DNA of 32,811 nt from Zoogloeaceae bacterium (lineage in GTDB: Bacteria; Pseudomonadota; Gammaproteobacteria; Burkholderiales; Rhodocyclaceae): assembly GCA_031256795.1 (NCBI GenBank), contig JAIRPW010000012.1, forward strand, positions 1 to 32,811, in the 5' to 3' direction. A program made the position numbers and the translations under genes. This document shows, piece after piece, positions 26,702-32,811 of the stretch. The notes below the pieces were generated by a model that saw only the letters and a program-made list of their open reading frames with translations, was not told the DNA's origin and ran no database searches. The first letter of the stretch is position 1. Each line of letters opens with the position of its first letter.

Positions 26702-29128
26702 TCACCAAGTTTCCGTTGGAAACAGGGTATCGGCTTCGTCGTCGGGAAGAGCGTTGATTTTACTGTAGCCGGGAATACTGCGCCGCAGAAGGCTCATCGG
26801 GTTGGAACCAAGCTGCCCAAAATCGCTGAGCTCCAGCTGGAAAAAGAAACTGGTATTGGGCTTGCCCGCCGTGGTTTCCAGACGCTGGGTGACAAAACGC
26901 GCGGCCCAGCAGCCCGCGTTATATTCCACCCCGGCAATGCCTTCGATCAGGCGCGACGTATCAAAGGAATAGTTATAGCGTCCCACTGCGTACCATCCGC
27001 CGGCAAGCCGCCATTGTCCGGCCAAATCAATCTGCTTGACGGGCGCGGACGAAGAAACTGAAGCCTGAACGCCCCGGTTGTAACGGTAGGTCGCGGAAAG
27101 CGTTTTCCCAGGATCCGGCTGATACCGCAGCGCCAGAAGGTAACGCTGCGTTTTTGACCTTTTGTCGCTGTACTCCAGCGCGGAGTCAATATAAGTCTTG
27201 GGCAGCGCCTGACCGGAAAGCGCGGCAAGAAAGTGCGAGGTTTTGGTCGTTTCCAGAGTTTCGTTCGGCAAGCCGATTTTCAGCTCGCGGAAATAACGGC
27301 GCTGCCCCACCATTGCGCGCAAACGCTCGCTGCCCGTCTCCGGATCAATCAAACGCGAAGTCAGGGCGACCGTCAGCTGACGAGCGTTATTGACGCGGTC
27401 ATAGCCGGAAAAGCGGTTTTCGCTGAAAATCTGCCCGAAGTTGAAATCCGCGAGACCCGTATCAAAAACAGGGAAGGCGCTTTGATTCCGATAGGGAATA
27501 TCAAGATAGTAAAAACGCGGCTCCAGCGTCTGCGTCCATTGACGATCAAAAAACGTAAAATCCCGCTCCAGCGTCATGCCGGAATCCAGACTAAAAATCG
27601 GCAGGTTGCGACTCAAAGTCTCAGGAAGTCCCGCTCTTCTCTGCGTTAATTGATACCGGGTCATGTGCAGGCCGATTTTTGGCGTGACGTAGTAACCGGG
27701 ACGCTCAAAAGGCAGAGAAAGCTGCGGGTACAGCACGCTGCGATCCCCGCGTTCCAGGGTGGGATGAGAAAAGCGGGTATATTGCCCGACCGCTTTGAAG
27801 TCCAGCGTATCCCAGAGCATTCTGCGCGCGCTGGCGTCCAGGCGGGGCATAAGAAAATATGGCTGCCTCAGGTAATTGCTGTTCGAGTCTGCGGGATTAA
27901 GGGTCTGATAGCGCAACGTGCGCAGCTGGGCGGAAAATCCCTCGCGGTTGTAATTCAAGTGAAACTGACGGGGCAGCTGCCGCTGCGAAGTTTGCACGAT
28001 GCGCGAGGAAAGATCGGTGAAATACTCATCATCCGAGACTCCATTCCAATCGAAAGAAGTGGAAAAGCCGCCGCCCAGATTTTGCTGGAATTTCCATTCA
28101 TACGCATAGCGGCGATCATTGAATTGCTCGTCCCGCGCGAGATATTCAAAGCGCAATTCGCTCCTGTTGTAATGCCCCCGGTAGCGCACTTCTGATCCCA
28201 GTTGCAGCCCGCGTTTACTCATCAGGCGCGGGGTCAGGGTCGCGTCGTAATTGGGCGCGATATTCCAATACCAGGGCAGGGAAAAATCCAGACCGGTACG
28301 AGTGGAAGAGCCGTAAGTCGGCATCAAAAACCCGCTTTCGCGCGCGTTGCTCAGCGGAAAAGCCAGATAGGGCGTATAGAGAATCGGCACGTCCTGAAAA
28401 AACAGCGTCGCGTTTTTTGCCTCGCCTTCGCTCCGGTCAAAATCCAGACGGGTTTCCTCGCTTTTGGTGTACCAGTCCCGCTTTTCCGGGCGGCAAGTGG
28501 AATAGGTGCTGTTTTCCAGGCGAAACTGATTTTCCCCTTCCAGATGAATACGGGAAGCGATCCCGAACACGGCGCTTGTGCGCAGGGCGGGCGCGTCGTC
28601 CGCCGCTTCAGAAAGCGCGTTGCCGCTTCTCTTGACTGTGAGCGTGCGCTCAATTTTGTACGCCGCGTCCTCCATATGGCCGATCTGATCGGCCAGACGC
28701 ATTTTCAGGTAAGGGCCGGACAATTCCATGCCCTCCCGTATGAGGCGCACATTTCCTCTGGCTTCCACAGTATCTTCCAGCGAAAAATACTCCAGAGCGT
28801 CCGCAAAGGCCAAACCATCCGCAGAACGCAGCTCCACCTTCCCTTCCGCGCGCGTCACAGACTCGGTCTGTCCGGTCATGCGTTCCGCGCTAATCAAAGT
28901 AGGCTGCCGCTGCTTCCGCTTGCCTGATTTCGCGGCGGGTTTCGCGCGCGCGGGAGAGGCGTCGGCGCCAATTTCCAACGCGGACGCCATGCGCAGCGTC
29001 AAAGATGTTTGGGCGCGATCCGGCAGAACCGCCAGCGCGTCCGCTTTCGCGTCCGGGAACGCGAACGCCTTGCCCGGAAAAAGGCTGAGCAGCAAAAGCA
29101 TCAAAGGAGAGCGGGCGGGCGGGCGCAT
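26702..29128 (-). CDS. lptD: LPS-assembly outer-membrane protein LptD
   Basis: Outer-membrane translocon that, with LptE, inserts lipopolysaccharide into the outer leaflet. 808 residues. The signal peptide is about 1-23 (MLLLLLSLFPGKAFA region). A periplasmic OstA-type jellyroll starts near 75 (PTLISAERMTGQTESVTRAEGKVEL). The large beta-barrel begins about residue 220 and ends with LGSNPMSLLRRSIPGYSKIN and a terminal tryptophan. The whole protein has only two cysteines, C212 (STYSTCRPEK) and C740 (YNAGCWAARF). E. coli has four, forming two long-range disulphides; here one such bond appears possible. It is first of the lptD-surA-pdxA-yihY group and divergent from amgK. Confidence 0.95.
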   Translation of the reverse strand: MRPPARSPLMLLLLSLFPGKAFAFPDAKADALAVLPDRAQTSLTLRMASALEIGADASPARAKPAAKSGKRKQRQPTLISAERMTGQTESVTRAEGKVELRSADGLAFADALEYFSLEDTVEARGNVRLIREGMELSGPYLKMRLADQIGHMEDAAYKIERTLTVKRSGNALSEAADDAPALRTSAVFGIASRIHLEGENQFRLENSTYSTCRPEKRDWYTKSEETRLDFDRSEGEAKNATLFFQDVPILYTPYLAFPLSNARESGFLMPTYGSSTRTGLDFSLPWYWNIAPNYDATLTPRLMSKRGLQLGSEVRYRGHYNRSELRFEYLARDEQFNDRRYAYEWKFQQNLGGGFSTSFDWNGVSDDEYFTDLSSRIVQTSQRQLPRQFHLNYNREGFSAQLRTLRYQTLNPADSNSNYLRQPYFLMPRLDASARRMLWDTLDFKAVGQYTRFSHPTLERGDRSVLYPQLSLPFERPGYYVTPKIGLHMTRYQLTQRRAGLPETLSRNLPIFSLDSGMTLERDFTFFDRQWTQTLEPRFYYLDIPYRNQSAFPVFDTGLADFNFGQIFSENRFSGYDRVNNARQLTVALTSRLIDPETGSERLRAMVGQRRYFRELKIGLPNETLETTKTSHFLAALSGQALPKTYIDSALEYSDKRSKTQRYLLALRYQPDPGKTLSATYRYNRGVQASVSSSAPVKQIDLAGQWRLAGGWYAVGRYNYSFDTSRLIEGIAGVEYNAGCWAARFVTQRLETTAGKPNTSFFFQLELSDFGQLGSNPMSLLRRSIPGYSKINALPDDEADTLFPTETW

Positions 29129-29179
29129 GAGCGAAGATCAAGAGAAAGCGCGAGGGCTTCGGAACGAAACAGTCAATGA

Positions 29180-29197
29180 TAAAATCCGCGCATTCTA
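29180..29197. promoter_or_regulatory. Symmetric divergent promoter core for amgK and lptD
   Basis: The plus strand reads TAAAATCCGCGCATTCTA. TAAAAT (29180-29185), preceded by TGA to give an extended -10, points to amgK. The complement of ATTCTA (29192-29197) is TAGAAT and points to lptD. Only 6 G/C bases separate the two opposed -10 elements. The same architecture occurs between plsY and folB. Confidence 0.5.
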
Positions 29198-29222
29198 CCC
29201 CAAGGCGCAAGCTCTGATTCTC

Positions 29223-30263
29223 ATGTCTTTTGTTCTTGTTACGCCGCGTGACGCGGCGCTGGCCGACTGGGTAGCCGCGCGCGCCGCTCCGTTCTTTCAG
29301 GCGGCTCCTGAGGCTATCCGCGTGGAACCTGTTTCGGCAGACGCCAGTTTCCGCCGCTATTTTCGGATTTTTTCCCCAGAGGGCGCGACGCGCATTCTGA
29401 TGGACGCGCCGCCAGACAAGGAAGATAACCATGCTTTCGCGCGCGTCGCCGACCTGATGACAGAAGCGGGCGTCCGAGCGCCGCGCGTGGAAATCGCAGA
29501 TTTTGACGCGGGTTTTTTGCTGCTCACCGATTTGGGCAGCGCGGATTATCTGGGCGCGTTGCGCAAAACTCCGGATCGGGCGGATACGCTGATGCGCGCG
29601 GCGCTGGAAACCTTGATCCGCTGGCAAAAGTCCACCCGCGCGGGAACATTGCCGCCCTATGACGAAGCGCTCCTGCGCCGCGAGCTGGAATTATTTCCTG
29701 AATGGTTCATGACGCGGCGTCTGCGCCGCCCTCCGGACAAAGAGCAGCGCGCGGCGCTGGACGCGCTTTTTTCCGTTCTGGTTAACGCCGCGCTGGCGCA
29801 GCCGCGCGTTTTTACGCACCGGGATTTCATGCCGCGCAATTTAATGGTCCTGGAGGACGGCGCGCCGGGAGTTCTGGACTTTCAGGACGCGGTGGAAGGG
29901 CCGCTGACGTATGACGTAGTCTCTCTTTTCCGGGACGCTTTCCTTTCCTGGGAGGAGGAGCAAGAGCTCGACTGGGTGGTACGCTATTGGGAACAAGCGC
30001 GCTCCGCAGGTCTGCCGGTGCGTTCGGATTTCGGCGTTTTCTGGCAGGAATATGAGTGGATGGGTTTACAGCGGCATCTGAAGGTGCTGGGAATTTTCTG
30101 CCGCCTCTGTTACCGGGACAGTAAACCGCGCTACTTATCTGATCTGCCGCGCTTCATGCAATACGCGCGCAAAACTGCCGAACGCTACAGCGAACTCACG
30201 CCTCTTGCACGGCTTTTCGACACGCTGGAAAACAAGGCGGAGGAAACATTTCTGACGTTTTAA
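29223..30263 (+). CDS. amgK: N-acetylmuramate/N-acetylglucosamine anomeric kinase AmgK
   Basis: APH-fold sugar kinase that phosphorylates MurNAc or GlcNAc at the anomeric carbon in the peptidoglycan recycling route known from Pseudomonas and other proteobacteria. 346 residues from ATG at 29223. The open frame extends far upstream into lptD antisense sequence, but this start follows the candidate -10 by about 38 bases and gives family length. Kinase motifs are the catalytic loop THRDFMPRNL (198-207; H199, D201, N206) and the metal-binding DF (219-220) in VLDFQDAVEGPLTYDVVSL. The partner MurU is 28 bases downstream. A general aminoglycoside phosphotransferase label would be less informative, and the context argues against resistance. 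Confidence 0.9.
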   Translation: MSFVLVTPRDAALADWVAARAAPFFQAAPEAIRVEPVSADASFRRYFRIFSPEGATRILMDAPPDKEDNHAFARVADLMTEAGVRAPRVEIADFDAGFLLLTDLGSADYLGALRKTPDRADTLMRAALETLIRWQKSTRAGTLPPYDEALLRRELELFPEWFMTRRLRRPPDKEQRAALDALFSVLVNAALAQPRVFTHRDFMPRNLMVLEDGAPGVLDFQDAVEGPLTYDVVSLFRDAFLSWEEEQELDWVVRYWEQARSAGLPVRSDFGVFWQEYEWMGLQRHLKVLGIFCRLCYRDSKPRYLSDLPRFMQYARKTAERYSELTPLARLFDTLENKAEETFLTF

Positions 30264-30291
30264 GCGCAAGAGTAAAAAGGAAGGAGATCAA

Positions 30292-31005
30292 ATGCGCGTC
30301 ATGATTTTAGCGGCGGGACGCGGCGAACGTATGCGCCCCTTAAGCGACGTTACGCCAAAGGCTTTATTGCCGGCGGGCGGAAAGCCGCTGATTGTGTGGC
30401 ATCTGGAACGTTTAGCCGCCGCGGGCTTTCGGCACGTGATTGTCAACGTCGCGCATCTGGGCGACCAAATTGAGCGCGCGCTGGGCAACGGAGCAGCCTG
30501 GGGACTGCATATCCTCTATTCCCATGAACCTCCGGGCGCGCTGGAAACCGCAGGCGGCGTCGCGCATGTACTGCCGCTCCTGGGCGATCATCCTTTCTTG
30601 CTGATCAACGCGGACGTATTTTGTGACTGGGACCCGGAAACGGCGGCGAAAATTCCCATGCGCGGTCGCCTCGCGCATCTTCTGCTCGTCGACAATCCGC
30701 CGCACCACCCGGAAGGCGATTTTGCGCTGGTCACGGGAAAACATCTGACACTGGCGGAAGAGGGGCGTCTGACCTATGCCGGCATTGGCGTATATTCGCC
30801 GCGCTTTTTCACGGGGCTGGACCCGGATCGTCCGGCTCCTTTGGCACCTTTGCTGCGCCAGCGCATCCTGGAAGGCGCGGTAAGCGGCGAGCGTTACGCG
30901 GGAAAATGGGCGGACGTGGGAACGCCAGAACGCTTGCGGGATCTGGATACCCAATTGGCGCGCGAGGCGCAAGAACGCGCGGCGACGGAAGAAAAGACCC
31001 CATGA
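30292..31005 (+). CDS. murU: N-acetylmuramate 1-phosphate uridylyltransferase MurU
   Basis: Nucleotidyltransferase that makes UDP-MurNAc from the AmgK product, bypassing de novo, fosfomycin-sensitive synthesis. 237 residues. The nucleotide-binding signature LAAGRGERMRPL (6-17) and the substrate loop TPKALLPAGGKPLIVWHLE are intact. The metal-site aspartate is visible in LLINADVFCDWD. The C-terminal end GKWADVGTPERL is typical of short glucose-1-phosphate thymidylyltransferase-like enzymes. A strong AAGGAAGGAGA site precedes the ATG. It ends in a 4-base overlap with pepP. Confidence 0.92.
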   Translation: MRVMILAAGRGERMRPLSDVTPKALLPAGGKPLIVWHLERLAAAGFRHVIVNVAHLGDQIERALGNGAAWGLHILYSHEPPGALETAGGVAHVLPLLGDHPFLLINADVFCDWDPETAAKIPMRGRLAHLLLVDNPPHHPEGDFALVTGKHLTLAEEGRLTYAGIGVYSPRFFTGLDPDRPAPLAPLLRQRILEGAVSGERYAGKWADVGTPERLRDLDTQLAREAQERAATEEKTP

Positions 31006-32363
31006 GCGCCGCCGCTGCGCCCCCCCTTTCCAGAGCGGATTATTTTGACCCCGCGCCGTTTGCTCGCCGCCGCGCTGAATTATTCTCGCGCATGGGCGGA
31101 TCGGGCGTGGCGTTGATTCCCAACGCGCGGGAGCGGTTGCGCAACGCGAGTAATCCTTATCCCTTTCGCTCTGATTCCTTTTTTTATTATCTGACAGGGT
31201 TTTCTGAAACGCAGTCCGCGCTGGTGCTGGCCAATGGGCGCGCCCTGCTTTTTTGCCGCGCGCGCGACGAGCGGGAAATTTGGGAAGGCTATCGTTTTCA
31301 TACGGAGAATGCCCGCGCGCGTTTCGCGGTAGAAGAAGCGCGCCCCATCGCGGAACTGGAAAGCGCTTTGACGGAGCTTCTGGCGGGACAAACGGATTTC
31401 TGGTACGCCCAGGGCATGGAGGAATACTGGGATCAGCTGGCGCTGCGCGCGCTGAAAACCGCGCGCGCAGCGGAACAAGAAAAGCGCGGCGCGCCGACCG
31501 CCCTGCGCGATTGGCGGGAACCGCTTTCCGCCATGCGGCTTCGCAAGGACGCGCATGAAGTATCCCTGATGCGGCAAGCTGCGGACATCGCCTCGGCGGG
31601 ACACGCGCGCGCCTTGCGCGCCTGCCGGCCTGGCATGACGGAGTATGCCCTGGAGGCGGAAATCAGCCATGAGTTCCGGCGGCGCGGGGCGGACGGACAC
31701 GCCTACAATCCTATTGTGGCGGGCGGCGTCCATGCCTGCACGCTGCATTACACGCATAACGACGCGCCGCTGCGGGCGGGCAGTCTCGTACTGATTGACG
31801 CGGGCTGCGAGTACCGGGGCTACGCGGCGGACATTACCCGTACTTTCCCTGTCGGCGGGCGTTTTTCCGCCGCGCAGAAAATATGCTACGAAATCGTCCT
31901 TGCGGCGCAGGAAGCCGCTTTGGCGGAAATCCGCCCCGGATCGTCCCTTGACCTCTGCCACGCGGCGGCGGTGCGGGTTTTGACGCAGGGGATGAAAGAC
32001 CTGGGGCTCTTGTCTGGCGATGTGGATGGCCTGATCGAGCGCGGCGCGTATCAGCCTTACTACATGCATCGCACCGGGCATTGGCTGGGTCTGGACGTAC
32101 ACGACGCGGGCGCGGCGCGGCGGGTGAACGCGGATGGACAGGAAGTCTGGACCGCGTTTGCGCCGGGTATGACGCTCACCTGTGAGCCGGGTCTGTACAT
32201 TCCCGCGAACCATACAACACGGGAACTGGCGGGCATGGGAATTCGCGTGGAAGATGATGCGCTGGTCACGCCCGGAGGATGCGAGGTGTATACCGCCGCG
32301 CCCAAAAGCGTCGCGGACATTGAGGAAACCATGCGACAGGCAGCGGAGCTGGATCTATCGTAA
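31002..32363 (+). CDS. pepP: Xaa-Pro aminopeptidase P
   Basis: M24B metallopeptidase releasing N-terminal residues before proline. 453 residues from the ATG that overlaps the murU stop; an upstream in-frame start lies inside murU and was rejected. The N-terminal domain (about 10-165) has the SNPYPFRSDSFFYYLTGF motif. The C-terminal pita-bread domain carries the five metal ligands D266 (LIDAGCEY), D277 (AADITRTF), H360 (HRTGHWLG), E395 (TCEPGLYI) and E417 (GIRVEDD), all conserved. It is the third gene of the amgK-murU-pepP operon. Confidence 0.95.
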   Translation: MSAAAAPPLSRADYFDPAPFARRRAELFSRMGGSGVALIPNARERLRNASNPYPFRSDSFFYYLTGFSETQSALVLANGRALLFCRARDEREIWEGYRFHTENARARFAVEEARPIAELESALTELLAGQTDFWYAQGMEEYWDQLALRALKTARAAEQEKRGAPTALRDWREPLSAMRLRKDAHEVSLMRQAADIASAGHARALRACRPGMTEYALEAEISHEFRRRGADGHAYNPIVAGGVHACTLHYTHNDAPLRAGSLVLIDAGCEYRGYAADITRTFPVGGRFSAAQKICYEIVLAAQEAALAEIRPGSSLDLCHAAAVRVLTQGMKDLGLLSGDVDGLIERGAYQPYYMHRTGHWLGLDVHDAGAARRVNADGQEVWTAFAPGMTLTCEPGLYIPANHTTRELAGMGIRVEDDALVTPGGCEVYTAAPKSVADIEETMRQAAELDLS

Positions 32364-32385
32364 AAACCGACTCCGGTTTGAAACC

Positions 32386-32401
32386 CCGCCCTTTAGGGCG
32401 G
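32386..32401. other. GC hairpin resembling an IS200/IS605-type element end
   Basis: CCGCCC-TTTA-GGGCGG is a perfect 6-bp stem with a four-base loop, 23 bases after the pepP stop. A shorter inverted pair, AACCG...CGGTT, lies just before it. No T run follows on either strand, so a classical terminator is unlikely. The wider string GAAACCCCGCCCTTTAGGG resembles hairpins at the ends of IS200/IS605-type (tnpB-bearing) elements, but no transposase gene is present. It may be a remnant, or an mRNA 3'-end hairpin for pepP. The rest of 32364-32550 shows no gene. Confidence 0.35.
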
Positions 32402-32550
32402 CGCGAAGATTGAACCCCAACCAAAACGCCGAGGCGCTCTGGACGAAAAAACAAAATTTACCTAGAACAGCGCTTTCTGCCCGCCTTTTTTTAGCCGCCA
32501 CGCATCCGCGCCTGTCCTTTCTCCCATGTCCGATTGACAACCGCTGATTT

Positions 32551-32811
32551 TCAAATAGCGACCAACGCGCGCACATTGTTTGTCTGCATGGTTTCTTTCA
32601 GCCCCGATTGCGTGATTTCGCCCCGCGACATCACCGCCCAGGCGTCTGCCAGCGATTCGGCGAAGTCGTAATACTGCTCCACGAGCAGAATCGCCATTTC
32701 CCCGGAGGCGGCCAGTTCGCGGATGGCCGCGCCGATGTCTTTGATGATGGACGGCTGAATGCCTTCGGTGGGTTCGTCGAGAATCAGCACTTTGGGGCGC
32801 ATGGTCAGCGC
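32551..32811 (-). CDS. urtE: Urea ABC transporter ATP-binding protein UrtE (C-terminal part)
   Basis: Only the last 86 residues are in the window; the gene continues past the right edge. Walker B and the following region read KVLILDEPTEGIQPSIIKDI, and the H-loop region reads AILLVEQYYDFAESLAD. The GIQPSIIKDI and EQYYDFA sequences are characteristic of UrtE rather than the related branched-chain amino acid transporter LivF. The protein ends VRALVAI, as UrtE proteins do. Walker A and the signature motif lie outside the window. It converges on pepP. UrtE with UrtABCD imports urea (family knowledge). Confidence 0.9.
   Translation of the reverse strand, partial: ALTMRPKVLILDEPTEGIQPSIIKDIGAAIRELAASGEMAILLVEQYYDFAESLADAWAVMSRGEITQSGLKETMQTNNVRALVAI

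Noticed and set aside
28728-29222. N-terminal extension of amgK into the lptD region
   Set aside because: It would add 165 residues read antisense to lptD and precede the promoter candidate; family length fits the ATG at 29223.
29223-30263. Aminoglycoside resistance phosphotransferase
   Set aside because: The fold is shared, but coupling to murU and position opposite lptD identify AmgK of cell-wall recycling.

Overview
The window looks like a chromosomal segment of a betaproteobacterium (Burkholderiales or a close relative; the order is an inference). The reasons are the lptD-surA-pdxA block facing amgK-murU, the complete pstSCAB-phoU-phoB-phoR operon, a DUF883/YqjE/YqjK cluster, an UrtE-type urea transporter ATPase, and moderately GC-rich coding DNA packed with GCGC runs. 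Genes are tightly packed, with many 4-base stop/start overlaps. There are no rRNA or tRNA genes, no CRISPR array and no intact insertion sequence.

Layout. 1-282: a heptanucleotide tandem repeat, (GTTGTTT)15, running off the left edge; it is read on the minus strand as the tail of a partial unrecognised ORF. 305-3938 (-): dnaN and gyrB, with no dnaA beside them. 4139-7819 (+): typA/bipA, hisC and a nitroreductase. 7856-14996 (-): the phosphate operon pstS-pstC-pstA-pstB-(unknown 127-aa gene)-phoU-phoB-phoR, preceded by a good Pho box. 15207-16616 (+): four coupled small membrane-protein genes (DUF883/YqjD-like, YqjE-like, YqjK-like, LETM1-like). 16700-18091 (+): gltX.

18092 to about 20400: an AT-rich island with a probable type II restriction endonuclease followed by a DNA methyltransferase. 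It looks horizontally acquired and was inserted between the convergent genes gltX and prmC. 20387-22967 (-): plsY-prfA-prmC. 23041-23409 (+): folB. 23414-29128 (-): lptD-surA-pdxA-yihY. 29223-32363 (+): amgK-murU-pepP. 32551 to the right edge (-): the 3' end of urtE. Most genes serve core functions: replication clamp and gyrase, translation, phosphate uptake and sensing, envelope biogenesis, and peptidoglycan recycling.

The most interesting signals are: (1) the heptamer repeat inside an open frame; (2) the R-M island, with an operator-like promoter whose repeat arms lie exactly 42 bp apart, and a prmC C-terminus that appears to read into the insertion; (3) two divergent gene pairs (plsY/folB and lptD/amgK) that share the same symmetric promoter core, with opposed -10 boxes around a GC-rich centre; (4) the unknown gene inside the pst operon; (5) the YqjD-like/LETM1-like membrane cluster. 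I saw no unmistakably new multi-gene system. The R-M island, whose nuclease I cannot place in a family, is the best candidate.
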